A stretch of DNA of 42,273 bases from assembly GCA_020692565.1 (NCBI GenBank), contig JAIMKJ010000011.1, positions 58,827 to 101,099 on the forward strand. Reading direction: 5' to 3'. Under the pieces are notes generated by a model. It was given only the letters and a program-made list of their open reading frames with translations. It did not search any database and was not told where the DNA came from. Positions 33,937 to 42,273 of the stretch are shown in pieces. Numbering within the stretch: position 1 is the first letter of the stretch; each line of letters starts with the position of its first letter. The position numbers and the translations under genes were made by a program. Source of the DNA: Thermomonas sp. (lineage in GTDB: Bacteria > Pseudomonadota > Gammaproteobacteria > Xanthomonadales > Xanthomonadaceae).

Positions 33937-34928
33937 GCGACACCGGTGCGCGCGATCCGCGCGGCGGCGAGCCGGGTGCAGGTGTCGATCGCGGCGAAGA
34001 GGCTCGACGGATCGGCGATGCCGCGGCCCGCCAGCGCCAGCGCGGTGCCGTGATCCACCGCGACCCGCGGGTAGGGCAGGCCGAGGGTAAGATTCACCGC
34101 GCGCTCGAAGCCGCTGTATTTCAGCACCGGCAGTCCCTGGTCGTGATACATCGCCAGCACCGCGTCGAAGCCGGTCAGTCTGGACGGCAGGAAGGCGGTG
34201 TCGGCCGGCAGCGGCCCGATCAGCGTCCAGTCCTCGCCGCGCAGCCGTTCGAGCAGGGGAATGACGATGTCGAGTTCTTCGCGGCCCAGATGGCCGTCCT
34301 CGCCGGCATGCGGGTTCAGACCGAGTACGGCGATGCGCGGCGCGGCGATGCCGAAGTCTTCGCGCAGCGCGGCATGCAGGATGCGCAGGGTGCGTTCGAG
34401 TCCCTCGGCGGTGATCGCGTCGGCGACCTCGCGCAGCGGCAGATGGGTGGTGGCCAGCGCGACCCGGACGATGTCGTTGGCGAGCATCATCACCACGTCG
34501 CAGCGCGCCTGTGCGGCCAGCAGTTCGGTGGTGCCGGTGTAGGGAATGCCGCCGTCGTTGATCGCGGCCTTGTTGACCGGACCGGTGACCAGTCCGTCGC
34601 ACAGACCCTGCAGGCAGGCGTTGGCGGCGGTTTCCAGCGCGGCGATGGTGGTGCGCGCGTTGCGCGGCTCGGGATGGCCGAAACGGCTTGTGGTGATCGG
34701 CGGGATTTCGACCAGAGCGAGCCGGCCGGGGCCGGCCGCGCTGGGGTCGTTGGGAGAAATCAGGCGCAATGGCAGGCCGATGGCGTCGGCCGCGCGCAGC
34801 AGGGTGTCGCGGTCGCCGTAGGCGATCAGTTGCGCATCCCAGTCGCGCTGGGCGGCGCGGACGACGAGTTCCGGGCCGATGCCGGCCGGCTCGCCCGGAA
34901 CCAGCGCGAGACGGGGGCGTCGTGTCAT
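33933..34928 (-). CDS. pdxA: 4-hydroxythreonine-4-phosphate dehydrogenase PdxA
   Basis: A 331-residue enzyme of pyridoxal phosphate synthesis (E. coli has 329). The start [16 protein letters not shown], the metal-binding His in [22 protein letters not shown] and [11 protein letters not shown] are all present. I chose ATG 34928; a longer frame would start inside surA. It begins 19 bp after the surA stop and overlaps the CsaA-like gene. Confidence 0.95.
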   Translation of the reverse strand: MTRRPRLALVPGEPAGIGPELVVRAAQRDWDAQLIAYGDRDTLLRAADAIGLPLRLISPNDPSAAGPGRLALVEIPPITTSRFGHPEPRNARTTIAALETAANACLQGLCDGLVTGPVNKAAINDGGIPYTGTTELLAAQARCDVVMMLANDIVRVALATTHLPLREVADAITAEGLERTLRILHAALREDFGIAAPRIAVLGLNPHAGEDGHLGREELDIVIPLLERLRGEDWTLIGPLPADTAFLPSRLTGFDAVLAMYHDQGLPVLKYSGFERAVNLTLGLPYPRVAVDHGTALALAGRGIADPSSLFAAIDTCTRLAAARIARTGVA

Positions 34929-34947
34929 CGCAGGTACCTGGGCGCGA

Positions 34948-36276
34948 TCAGCCTGCGCCGGCAGCGTCGGCACCGGCACCGACGCGGATGTCGATGAAGG
35001 CTTCGCCGCGCAGTTCGCGCAGGAAGCGGCTCCATTCGTCTTCCAGCTTGCGCTGGCCGATGCTCTCGCGGATCTGGCTACGGCGGTTTTCGTCGGTGAC
35101 GTTGGCCTGGCGCGTGCCGGCGCGCTTGACGAGATGCCAGCCGGCCTGGGTCTTGAACGGTGCGGACACCTGACCGTCGCCGAGTGCCGACACCTGGGCG
35201 CCGAATTCGGGGCCGAAGTCGTCCTGCGCGAACCAGCCCAGATCGCCGCCGCGAACCTTGCTGATGGCGTCTTCGGAGTCCTTGCTGGCCAGCTCGGCGA
35301 AATCGGCGCCGCCGGCGATGCGGGCGCGCAGGGTTTCGAGTTTGGCCTTGGCGGACGCGTCGCTGGCGCCTTCCTCGGTGCGGATCAGGATATGGCTGGC
35401 CTGGTACTGGGTGATCATCTTGGCTTCGCCGGCCTGGGCGTTGCGGGTTTCTTCCAGTTTGATCAACTGGAACCCGTTCGGGCCGCGGATCGGGCCGATG
35501 ATCTTGCCGATTTCCATGCTGCTGATCGTGCCGGCGAAGCTGGTGGGCACCTGATCGAGGGCGCGCCAACCGAGGTTGCCGCCTTCCAGTGCGTTGGGGC
35601 TGTCGGAATAGCGGACGGCGGCGGCGCTGAATTCCATCTCGCCGCGATCGAGCAGGCCTTTGATGCCTTCGATCTTGCGTTCGCCGGTCTTGATCTGCTC
35701 GGCGGTGGCGCCTTCGGGCAGGGCGACCAGGATATGGGACAGACGGTATTGGGTGTTGCCGCCGGCCTGCGCCTTCAGCGCGGCATCGACTTCGGCATCG
35801 CTGACGTTGATCCGGCCCTGGGCGAAACGCTGGCGCAGGCGCTGGACCACGATTTCGTCGCGCAGCGAGCTGCGGAAATCGGCGAAGCTCAGGCCGTCTC
35901 TGGCCAGATGCTGGCGCAGTTGCTCCGGGCTGAGCTTGTTCTCGCGGGCGATGTTGGTGACGGCGGCGTCCACTTCTTCGTCGCTCACGCGCATGCCGGT
36001 GCTGGCCGCGCGCGCGGTCTGCAGGCGCATCAGGATCAGGCGCTCCAGCACCTGGCGCTGCAGCACATCGGCCGGCGGGAGCTGCGCCTCGCGACCTGCG
36101 TACTGACCGCGGATGTTGGCGACGGCGCGCTCGAGTTCGCTCTGCAGGATGATGTCCTCATCCACGACCGCGGCGATCCTGTCCAGCGGCTGTTGGGCGA
36201 AGGCGGAAAAACTGCCGACGAAGAGAATGCCGACAACAAGCTTGGCGGCGATGGCGCAGCGGAACGATCGGATCAT
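34948..36276 (-). CDS. surA: Periplasmic chaperone and peptidyl-prolyl isomerase SurA
   Basis: The 442-residue protein (E. coli has 428) has a signal peptide (LVVGILFVGSFSAFAQQ), an N-terminal chaperone domain starting LDRIAAVVDEDIILQSEL, and two parvulin repeats (YRLSHILVALPEGA and YQASHILIRTEEGA) with a C-terminal helix. SurA helps fold outer-membrane proteins, LptD being a key client. ATG 36276 overlaps the lptD stop (ATGA). Confidence 0.96.
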   Translation of the reverse strand: MIRSFRCAIAAKLVVGILFVGSFSAFAQQPLDRIAAVVDEDIILQSELERAVANIRGQYAGREAQLPPADVLQRQVLERLILMRLQTARAASTGMRVSDEEVDAAVTNIARENKLSPEQLRQHLARDGLSFADFRSSLRDEIVVQRLRQRFAQGRINVSDAEVDAALKAQAGGNTQYRLSHILVALPEGATAEQIKTGERKIEGIKGLLDRGEMEFSAAAVRYSDSPNALEGGNLGWRALDQVPTSFAGTISSMEIGKIIGPIRGPNGFQLIKLEETRNAQAGEAKMITQYQASHILIRTEEGASDASAKAKLETLRARIAGGADFAELASKDSEDAISKVRGGDLGWFAQDDFGPEFGAQVSALGDGQVSAPFKTQAGWHLVKRAGTRQANVTDENRRSQIRESIGQRKLEDEWSRFLRELRGEAFIDIRVGAGADAAGAG

Positions 36277-38702
36277 GGGACGGAGTCTGAAGAGGGGAGT
36301 TCGCCGCCACCGCGTGTCTGGGGGGGCGGGACGAGGGAGAGATCCTCGCGGTAGTAGCCGAGGATAGCACGGCGCAGACGGCCTTCCGTGTCGGGCCCTG
36401 CGGAGCCTAACCCCTTGAGTTCGATCTCCAGCTGAATGGCGTTGTTGAGCTCACCGCTGCGGCTGCGCAGGTAGCGGCGGCCGACCAGGCGTACCGCCAG
36501 ACAGCAGCTTTCCCACTGCACGCCGGCGATGCCTTCCAGCAACTGGCTGTCCTTCAGCGAGTAGTAGTAACGGCCGACCACGCTCCAGTTCGGGTTGATC
36601 GGATACAGGAACGACAGGTCCGCCTGTTCCAGCAGATCGCGGCGGTAGCGATAGCTGAGATTGACGATGCCGTCGTCGCCGATCAGATAGCGGGTGCGCA
36701 GGCTGGCCAGATCGCGGCGACCGGATTTCGGATCCCACTGATACGAGCCGCCGATGGTCCAGCGGTCGTTCGGCGCGTAGCTGGTATCGACGATCCAGGC
36801 CGATTTGCCCTGATCGATCGGGTTCTCGCCCGGTACCGTGACCCGAGAGTCGTCGAAATAGCGGATCTGACCGATGCTGGCGGCCAGCTTTTCCAGACCG
36901 TCGGCCTCGCGGATGAAGCGGGTGGAGACGGCGAGGGTGAGCTGATTGCCGTCCGCCTGGCGATCGGCGCCGGAATAGCGGTTGTCGCGGAACAATTGAC
37001 CCCAGCCGAACGTGAGCGGGCGGGTGTCGAACAGTGGGATGCCGGACTGGTCGCGGTACGGCGCGTTGTAATAGAAGATCCGCGGTTCGAGGGTATTGAG
37101 GTAATCCGAGTCGCCCCAGCGCATGTGGCGGTCGAAATACAGCCCGGCGTCGAGCGTCGTCACCGGCAGGCTGCGGGTGGGGCTGCTGTCGCGGAACTGC
37201 TGGATCAGCGGTGCGAGTACCAATGGATCGTTCGCGTCCAGGCCATTGCGCTGGGCGTAACTGATGGCGCGGTCGCTGGCGTCGCCGCCGAGCTGGTAGC
37301 CGGTATATCTCCAGGCCAGCGTGGGTTTGATGAACCAGCTGTCGCCTTCCAGCGGCAGACTGAGGAAGGGCCGCAGGTCGACGCGGCTGCCGTCGGAGAA
37401 CTGGTCGTGGTCGAAACGCACGATCTCGGCGTCGATCCCGGCGGTCAGCGATCTCGCGAACTCGCGTTCCCAGCGTACGTGCCCGCGCGGCAGGCGGTTG
37501 AAGGGCAGGTTGGCGTCGCGCAGGGTGTAGTCGGCCAGCTGCGAATGGTCGGCCATGATCGTGGCCTCCCAGTTGCGGCCACGGCCATACAGGCCGATGT
37601 CGCTGGTCACGAACGAGGCCGCGCCGCCGTTCAGGGTGTTGCTGGCGTCATCCAGGAAGCGCGTGTCGCTGATCCAGGCGATATTGCTGCGCGCCTGCCA
37701 GTGCGGGCCGAAGCCCTGGACGCCGTTGAAGCGGAGATAACCGCGATCGGACTCCCGGCGGTTCTCCACCGGCACGCCGTCGGCGATCTCGTTGTCGCGT
37801 TCGCGGTCGGTCAGTTTGTCCGACGGCAGGAACGCGGCATCCAGCACGCCGCTGCCGGTTTCGGTGAGATAGCGGAATTCGCCGCCCAGTTGCAGGCCGC
37901 GTTTGCTCATCCACCGCGGGTTGATGGTGGCGTCGTAGTTCGGCGCCAGGTTCAGATAGATCGGCTGGCGCCAGTCGAAGCCGTTGCGTCCCGACGAGGA
38001 GATGGCCGGGTACAGCAGACCGGTGCGGCGGCGGTCGTCGATCGGGAACCGGAACCACGGCAGGTACAGCACCGGAATGCTGCCGACGCGCAGGGTCGCG
38101 TTGCGGGCGGTGCCCATGCCCTCCTCGGTGTCCACGTCGATACGCTGGGCGCGCAGTTCCCAGCGGCGCGCCTCGGGCGGGCAGGTGGAATACGTCGACC
38201 CGTACAGCGAGCCCAGGCTGCCCTGCATGGCGATGCGCTGGGCGCCGCCGTTGCCGCGGCGACGGACCAGCTGGTACTTGATGTCTTCCAGCTCGTGGGT
38301 GTCCTTGCTCTGGTCGCCCTTGGCGCGGGCCGCGATCAGGCGCATGCCGCGATCCTGATAGCGCACATGGCCCTCGGCGGTGTAGGTCTGTTTTTCCTGG
38401 TCGAAACTGAGCCGATCGGTCGACAACACCTGTTCGCCGCGGCGCAGGAACACGTTGCCGCTGAGATTCACGACCTGACCTTCGGTGCCGTCGAGCGAGT
38501 CGCCGTCGATGTCGGTGGCCTGCTCGGTCGGGTCGCCGCCGAGGTTCAGGCCTTCCTGCGGCGCCAGATCCGTCGCGAAGGCCGGCACCGCGTCCTCGAT
38601 CGGACACAGGCCCCAATCCTCGGGCACATCGTCAGCGGCTTGCGCGGACAACGAGAGGGCGATGCAGAAGGGCAACGGCAGCAGACGGAGTTTTTTGCGC
38701 AC
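36273..38702 (-). CDS. lptD: LPS-assembly outer-membrane protein LptD
   Basis: An 809-residue protein with signal peptide (LLPLPFCIALSLSAQAADD). The N-terminal OstA-type jellyroll (LSGNVFLRRGEQVLSTDRLS) delivers LPS, and the barrel from about residue 200 inserts it in the outer leaflet with LptE. Cys33, Cys174, Cys733 and Cys734 match the four disulfide-forming cysteines of E. coli LptD (31, 173, 724, 725). I chose GTG 38702; no other in-frame start precedes the signal peptide. It heads the operon with surA downstream. Confidence 0.96.
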   Translation of the reverse strand: MRKKLRLLPLPFCIALSLSAQAADDVPEDWGLCPIEDAVPAFATDLAPQEGLNLGGDPTEQATDIDGDSLDGTEGQVVNLSGNVFLRRGEQVLSTDRLSFDQEKQTYTAEGHVRYQDRGMRLIAARAKGDQSKDTHELEDIKYQLVRRRGNGGAQRIAMQGSLGSLYGSTYSTCPPEARRWELRAQRIDVDTEEGMGTARNATLRVGSIPVLYLPWFRFPIDDRRRTGLLYPAISSSGRNGFDWRQPIYLNLAPNYDATINPRWMSKRGLQLGGEFRYLTETGSGVLDAAFLPSDKLTDRERDNEIADGVPVENRRESDRGYLRFNGVQGFGPHWQARSNIAWISDTRFLDDASNTLNGGAASFVTSDIGLYGRGRNWEATIMADHSQLADYTLRDANLPFNRLPRGHVRWEREFARSLTAGIDAEIVRFDHDQFSDGSRVDLRPFLSLPLEGDSWFIKPTLAWRYTGYQLGGDASDRAISYAQRNGLDANDPLVLAPLIQQFRDSSPTRSLPVTTLDAGLYFDRHMRWGDSDYLNTLEPRIFYYNAPYRDQSGIPLFDTRPLTFGWGQLFRDNRYSGADRQADGNQLTLAVSTRFIREADGLEKLAASIGQIRYFDDSRVTVPGENPIDQGKSAWIVDTSYAPNDRWTIGGSYQWDPKSGRRDLASLRTRYLIGDDGIVNLSYRYRRDLLEQADLSFLYPINPNWSVVGRYYYSLKDSQLLEGIAGVQWESCCLAVRLVGRRYLRSRSGELNNAIQLEIELKGLGSAGPDTEGRLRRAILGYYREDLSLVPPPQTRGGGELPSSDSVP

Positions 38703-38792
38703 GCGTTCAACCAGGCTTGGGACAGATCCGGGCTAGCTTGACGCATCCGTCCCGGGGCGGCAACGCGGGATCACGGCAGGCCGCCGCCGGGT

Positions 38793-39710
38793 TCAGCCCC
38801 GCAGCGCGCCGACGTGCGCGACGCACGATTCGCGCAGCCCCTGCATGTCGTAGCCGCCTTCGAGGCTGGAGACCACGCGGCCGTCGGCGTGGCGGTCGGC
38901 GATGGCGACCAGTTCGCGGGTGATCCAGTCGAAATCCTCGGCTTCCAGCTGCACCTGTGCCAGCGGATCGAGGCGGTGCGCATCGAAGCCGGCCGAGATC
39001 ATCACCAACTGCGGACGGAAGGCGTCGAGCTGCGGCAGCAGTCGCGTGCGCCAGGCGTCGCGGAACTGCGCGCCGGTCGCGCCGGGCGGCAGCGGCGCGT
39101 TGAAGATGTTGCTCACGCCGCGTTCGGTGACGTGGCCGCTGTCGGGGTAAAGCGGCATCTGGTGCGAACTGGCGAAGACCACCCGCGGTTCGAGGTCGAA
39201 GATCGCCTGGGTGCCGTTGCCGTGATGCACATCGAAATCGGCGATCGCGATCCGCGACAGGCCGAATTTGTCCAGCGCATGCGCGGCGCCGACCGCGATC
39301 GAATTGAACAGGCAGAAGCCCATCGGCGCGGTGGCGGTGGCGTGGTGCCCTGGTGGACGTACCGCGCAGAATCCGCGTTTGCTTTCGCCGTTCAGCACAA
39401 GTTCCACCGCGGCCACCACGGCACCGGCGGCGCGCAGCCCGGCTTCGGCCGAAGCCGGCGACAGCACCGTGTCGGGATCGAGCCAGATCCGCTCGGTCGG
39501 CCGGGTTTCCAGCACCGCATGCAGCAGCGATTCGGCGTGCACGCGCAGCAGTTGTCCGCGACTGGCGCGCGGCGCCTCGCGCCAGTCCAGATCCGGGTAG
39601 GTGTCGCGCAGGCCGGCGGTCACCGCCGCCAGCCGCGCCGGGCTTTCGGCGTGGGTCGGCCCGGTGTCGTGGGCCAGGCAGGCGGGATGGGTGAAGACCG
39701 GGAAGCTCAT
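38793..39710 (-). CDS. Histone-deacetylase-family deacetylase (class II / acetylpolyamine type)
   Basis: A 305-residue zinc deacetylase. The catalytic set is complete: RPPGHHA, DFDVHHGNGTQ with the Zn ligands, SAGFDAH, and the GGYD turn. It probably acts on acetylpolyamines or acetyl-lysine; substrate not determinable. ATG 39710 overlaps the stop of the cobalamin adenosyltransferase gene (ATGA). 90 bp separates it from lptD. Confidence 0.93.
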   Translation of the reverse strand: MSFPVFTHPACLAHDTGPTHAESPARLAAVTAGLRDTYPDLDWREAPRASRGQLLRVHAESLLHAVLETRPTERIWLDPDTVLSPASAEAGLRAAGAVVAAVELVLNGESKRGFCAVRPPGHHATATAPMGFCLFNSIAVGAAHALDKFGLSRIAIADFDVHHGNGTQAIFDLEPRVVFASSHQMPLYPDSGHVTERGVSNIFNAPLPPGATGAQFRDAWRTRLLPQLDAFRPQLVMISAGFDAHRLDPLAQVQLEAEDFDWITRELVAIADRHADGRVVSSLEGGYDMQGLRESCVAHVGALRG

Positions 39711-40267
39711 TTCTGGCGCTGGCGACGCTCGTGGTTCCACAACTCTTCGCCGTGCCCGCTGTGCCGCGCCAGCACCCGCGCCAGCACGAACAGCAGGTCG
39801 GACAGGCGGTTGAGATAGCGGATCGCCTGCGGCCGCACCGCGTCGTGATGCGACAGCGTCACCGACTCGCGCTCGGCGCGGCGGACGATGGTGCGCGCCA
39901 GGTGGCAGCGGGCCGCGGCTTCGCCGCCGGCCGGCAGAATGAAATCCTTCAATGCCGGCAGCGGGTCGTTGTAGTGGTCGAGCTGCTGTTCGAGGCGCTC
40001 GATGTCGGCATCGTCGATCGCGGCGTGGCCGGGGATGCACAACTCGCCGCCGAGATCGAACATCTGATGCTGGACGGTCGTCAGCAGCGCGCGGATATCG
40101 TCCGGCATGTCGCAGGCCAGCAGCACGCCGATGGCGGAATTCGCCTCGTCGACGGTGCCGTAGGCGGTGACCCGCGCCGAATCCTTCGACACCCGGCTGC
40201 CGTCGCCCAGGCCGGTCGAGCCGTCGTCGCCGGTCTTTGTGTAGATCTTGGAAAGACGATTACCCAT
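39707..40267 (-). CDS. PduO-type ATP:cob(I)alamin adenosyltransferase
   Basis: A 186-residue enzyme that transfers adenosyl from ATP to cob(I)alamin, forming coenzyme B12. PduO-type motifs: KIYTKTGDDGSTGLGDG, TVDEANSAIG, FILPAGGEAAARCHLARTIV, RYLNRLSDLLFVLAR. It overlaps the deacetylase downstream. A REP hairpin lies 24 bp upstream, separating it from the DUF6580 gene, so those may not share one transcript. B12 synthesis genes are not in the window. Confidence 0.93.
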   Translation of the reverse strand: MGNRLSKIYTKTGDDGSTGLGDGSRVSKDSARVTAYGTVDEANSAIGVLLACDMPDDIRALLTTVQHQMFDLGGELCIPGHAAIDDADIERLEQQLDHYNDPLPALKDFILPAGGEAAARCHLARTIVRRAERESVTLSHHDAVRPQAIRYLNRLSDLLFVLARVLARHSGHGEELWNHERRQRQK

Positions 40268-40291
40268 GGTGATTCCCGATCCGTGCTCTTC

Positions 40292-40360
40292 GTAGGAGCG
40301 GCTTCAGCCGCGATGCTCTCGCGTGACGAAGAGAAAGATCGCGGCTGAAGCCGCTCCTAC
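40292..40360. repeat. REP hairpin with perfect 23-bp stem
   Basis: GTAGGAGCGGCTTCAGCCGC and its complement, ending in CTCCTAC, form a 23-bp perfect stem around an internal arm between the DUF6580 and adenosyltransferase genes. It has the GTAG head typical of the family. Confidence 0.9.
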
Positions 40361-40377
40361 AGTAGGGTTTCGAAGAT

Positions 40378-40983
40378 TCAGACCGTCTGCGCCCGCAGCG
40401 CCGGCGCCTGGCGGCGCAGCAGCGCGAAGCCGCCGAACAGTACCGCCGCGTAGAACAGGGTGCCCAGCACCGTCCACTTGAAGAACGGGATGCCGGCGAC
40501 GTAGGCCGCGACCAGGCCGCTGCCGGTCTGCGGGTACATGGCCGAGCCCAGCCAGGTGGTGAAATTGGTGACCAGGAAGAACAGCACCGAGCCGACCAGC
40601 GAATAACCCAGCACGTTGGCGCCGTTGACCTTGCCGCGCAGACCGAAGCCCAGCACCGTGGACAGCGCGATGCAGACGTAGACCGACCAGAAGCTGAGGC
40701 TGGCGACGTAGCTCATGTAGCTGCCGCCGAACATCAGGCCCAGGGCGATGTCGGAGAGCACCATCGCGATCAGCGGGACGACGATGGCCCAGGCGCGATT
40801 CGCGAAATAGGCGCCGCCGAACAGCGCCATCGCTTCCACCGGCGAGAAATTCGGCGGGTGCGGCAGCAGCCGGCTCAGCGCGGCCAGCACGATCATGGCG
40901 GCCAGCAGCAGCGGACCCGGGGCCAGCAGGCCGCCGCGCTTGGCGTCGGTGCCTGAAGAGGAAGAGGAAGCGTGAGCGGTCAT
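40378..40983 (-). CDS. DUF6580 membrane protein, putative vitamin/ECF-like transporter
   Basis: A 201-residue hydrophobic protein with about five or six helices, including LLLAAMIVLAALSRLLPHPP, NFSPVEAMALFGGAYFA, LIAMVLSDIALGLMFGG and VLGYSLVGSVLFFLVTNFTT. It matches the DUF6580 family, which has been likened to transporter S components. I chose ATG 40983 after a Ser-rich start; an in-frame ATG at 41022 is possible. It is divergent from the ubiH-like gene and just upstream of a cobalamin gene, so B12-related uptake is a guess. Confidence 0.78.
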   Translation of the reverse strand: MTAHASSSSSGTDAKRGGLLAPGPLLLAAMIVLAALSRLLPHPPNFSPVEAMALFGGAYFANRAWAIVVPLIAMVLSDIALGLMFGGSYMSYVASLSFWSVYVCIALSTVLGFGLRGKVNGANVLGYSLVGSVLFFLVTNFTTWLGSAMYPQTGSGLVAAYVAGIPFFKWTVLGTLFYAAVLFGGFALLRRQAPALRAQTV

Positions 40984-41012
40984 CGGCGGTCGCAGGCGGA
41001 AGTGAACACAGA

Positions 41013-41027
41013 GCGTTAGCATAACGC
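41013..41027. promoter_or_regulatory. Perfect dyad GCGTTA-GCA-TAACGC
   Basis: A 6-bp perfect inverted repeat with a 3-bp centre in the divergent gap between the DUF6580 and ubiH-like genes, one base before the ubiH ATG. It could be an operator. Overlapping TAGCAT on the plus strand has -10-like spacing to the ATG. No regulator was identified. Confidence 0.45.
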
Positions 41028-41028
41028 A

Positions 41029-42273
41029 ATGTCCACGCCCGACCCCGACCCGAAGCCCCTTTCCGGCCCAGCGACCGCGCGCGCAGCGGCGTCCCACGAT
41101 GTCCTGATCGTCGGCGGCGGCCTGGTCGGCGCCAGTCTGGCGATCGCATTGGACCGCCTGGGCATCGATGTCGCGCTGCTGGAAGCCGCGCCGCCCGGCG
41201 CACTGCCGGCGGTGTTCGACCAGCGCAATCTCAGCTTCGCCGAGGCCACCGTCAATGCGCTGCGCGCGCTCGACGTGCTGCCGCGTCTGCGCGCGCCCTC
41301 CGGCGCCATCGCCCGCATCCACATCAGTCGCGACGGCGACTTCGGCCGGGTGCTGCTGAACGCGGCCGACTACGGCCGCGCGGCCTTCGGTCAAGTGGTG
41401 GTAGCGCGCGATTTCGGCGATGCGCTGGCGTCGAAGCTCGACGCTCTGCCGCGCCTCACCCGCTATCGCCCCGCGCGCTTCCTCGGTTTCGCCGAAGACA
41501 CCGCCGAAGACACCGCCGGAGGGCTGCGCCAGGCGCGCGTCGCCGATGCCGACGGCGAACGCCTGATCGCCGCAAGACTCGTGGTGGCCGCCGACGGAAC
41601 CGCCAGCGCGGTGCGCGAAGCACTGGGTATTGCGGCCGAACAGCACGACTACCTCCAGACCCTGTTCGTCGCCCGCGTCCGCGCCGACCGCGCGCCCGAC
41701 GGCACCGCCTGGGAGCGCTTGACCGATCATGGCCCGACCGCGGTGCTGCCGCGCGGCGATGGTCATTACGGCACCATCCACGGCGTCGCCAGCGATGAGG
41801 TCGACGCTGTCGCTGCGCTCGACGACGCGGCCTATCTGCAACGCCTTCAGCGCGCTTTCGGCTGGCGCGCCGGGCGTCTGCTCGAAATCGGCCCGCGCAG
41901 CGTCTATCCGATCGTGCGCACGCTGGCGCAGCGGCTCGTCGCGCCGCGCGCCGTGGTGGTCGGCAACGCCGCGCAGAGCCTGCATCCGATCGGCGCTCAG
42001 GGCTTCAACCTGGGTCTGCGCGATGCGCTGACCCTGGTCGAATGCATCGACGCCGGCCGCGCCCGCGGCGAAGATGTCGGCAACGCAGCGGTGCTGGCCG
42101 AGTACGCGCGGCGCCGTCGCGACGATCGCGAGCGCACCATCGCGTTCTCCGACGGCCTCGCGCGCTGGACGTCGAATCCTTTCCCCTTGGCGTCGCCGCT
42201 GCGCAGCCTCGGCCTGTTCGCGCTCGAGAACGACCCCGCGCTGCGCGCGATGCTCGTCGGCGGCGCAATGGGC
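41029..42273 (+). CDS. ubiH: UbiH-like FAD-dependent monooxygenase (ubiquinone synthesis), 3'-truncated
   Basis: The frame is open to the window end; 415 residues are visible. Motifs: FAD dinucleotide fold VLIVGGGLVGASLAIALD, the second motif AADGTASAVREA, and the flavin-ribityl motif VVGNAAQSLHPIGAQGFNLG followed by LRD, close to UbiH. UbiH hydroxylates the ring of an octaprenyl-methoxyphenol intermediate. A short EDTAEDTA duplication occurs at about 41501-41524. There is no Shine-Dalgarno; a dyad sits directly upstream. Other members of the family (UbiF, VisC/UbiI) are possible. Confidence 0.9.
   Translation, partial: MSTPDPDPKPLSGPATARAAASHDVLIVGGGLVGASLAIALDRLGIDVALLEAAPPGALPAVFDQRNLSFAEATVNALRALDVLPRLRAPSGAIARIHISRDGDFGRVLLNAADYGRAAFGQVVVARDFGDALASKLDALPRLTRYRPARFLGFAEDTAEDTAGGLRQARVADADGERLIAARLVVAADGTASAVREALGIAAEQHDYLQTLFVARVRADRAPDGTAWERLTDHGPTAVLPRGDGHYGTIHGVASDEVDAVAALDDAAYLQRLQRAFGWRAGRLLEIGPRSVYPIVRTLAQRLVAPRAVVVGNAAQSLHPIGAQGFNLGLRDALTLVECIDAGRARGEDVGNAAVLAEYARRRRDDRERTIAFSDGLARWTSNPFPLASPLRSLGLFALENDPALRAMLVGGAMG

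Noticed and set aside
31486..34053. Long plus-strand frame of 855 codons across apaH, apaG, rsmA and CsaA-like genes
   Set aside because: It covers four well-supported minus-strand genes and resembles no protein.
34879..36354. Plus-strand frame opposite surA, and similarly 36996-38741 opposite lptD
   Set aside because: Mirror frames from third-position GC bias, with no domain or start signal.

Overview
The window is about 42 kb of GC-rich (roughly two-thirds GC) bacterial chromosome. Gene content and order point to a gammaproteobacterium of the Xanthomonadaceae/Lysobacteraceae (Lysobacter, Luteimonas, Stenotrophomonas or Xanthomonas type). The evidence is a Pil-Chp twitching gene set, an lptD-surA-pdxA-rsmA-apaG-apaH block, thyA/folA, and many GTAG-headed REP palindromes of the kind known from Stenotrophomonas. 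This placement is inferred from family resemblance; no search was run. Genes are densely packed, often with 4-5 base stop/start overlaps (ATGA, GTGA, TGATG). I see no tRNA, rRNA, CRISPR array, complete insertion sequence or prophage.

Layout. 1-5.8 kb: end of a Pil-Chp chemosensory operon (ChpA/PilL hybrid kinase, a CheB-like protein that seems to have lost its catalytic residues, and a CheW-like coupling protein). 5.9-8.1 kb (minus): rsmE and bioA. 8.2-11.3 kb (plus): nudE, cysQ, mazG, a small B-box-like membrane protein and a DUF962/Mpo1-like protein whose 3' end is duplicated downstream. 11.5-15.5 kb: a DUF486 membrane protein (minus), then a macA-macB-type efflux operon with the ATPase and permease as separate genes. 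15.7-19 kb: secreted isoaspartyl peptidase, a low-GC one-gene islet (AlbA_2 plus zinc ribbon), a sigma-70-like regulator, a VOC protein and a secreted hypothetical. 19-23.8 kb (minus): a metal-uptake operon reading DUF2946, two very small ORFs, PCu(A)C copper chaperone, FecA-like TonB receptor, PepSY membrane protein. 24.1-27.7 kb (plus): dgkA, TerC, and a LemA-TPM-TPM cluster. 27.8-30.5 kb (plus): lgt, thyA, a YcxB-like protein and folA. 30.7-38.7 kb (minus): lptD, surA, pdxA, CsaA-like, rsmA, apaG, apaH and a DUF1287 lipoprotein. 38.8-41 kb (minus): DUF6580 membrane protein, PduO-type cobalamin adenosyltransferase, HDAC-like deacetylase. The window ends inside a ubiH-like gene (plus).

How the parts work together. 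The efflux, metal-uptake, LPS/outer-membrane assembly (LptD plus its chaperone SurA), lipoprotein (Lgt) and folate/thymidylate (ThyA/FolA) sets form coherent units. Most remaining genes are housekeeping.

The least ordinary observations are: (i) three genes whose TAG stop codon is the GTAG head of a REP element; (ii) a probable pseudo-CheB joined to in-frame 15-nt/5-residue repeats that also occur in the adjacent kinase; (iii) the low-GC AlbA_2/zinc-ribbon islet, whose ribosome-binding site lies inside a hairpin; (iv) a copper/iron operon with two unannotated small ORFs; (v) a MacA with a large LTxxQ-like insertion; (vi) a 46-bp relic of a duplicated DUF962 gene. I did not see a clear defence system or a complete, unmistakably novel multi-gene system.
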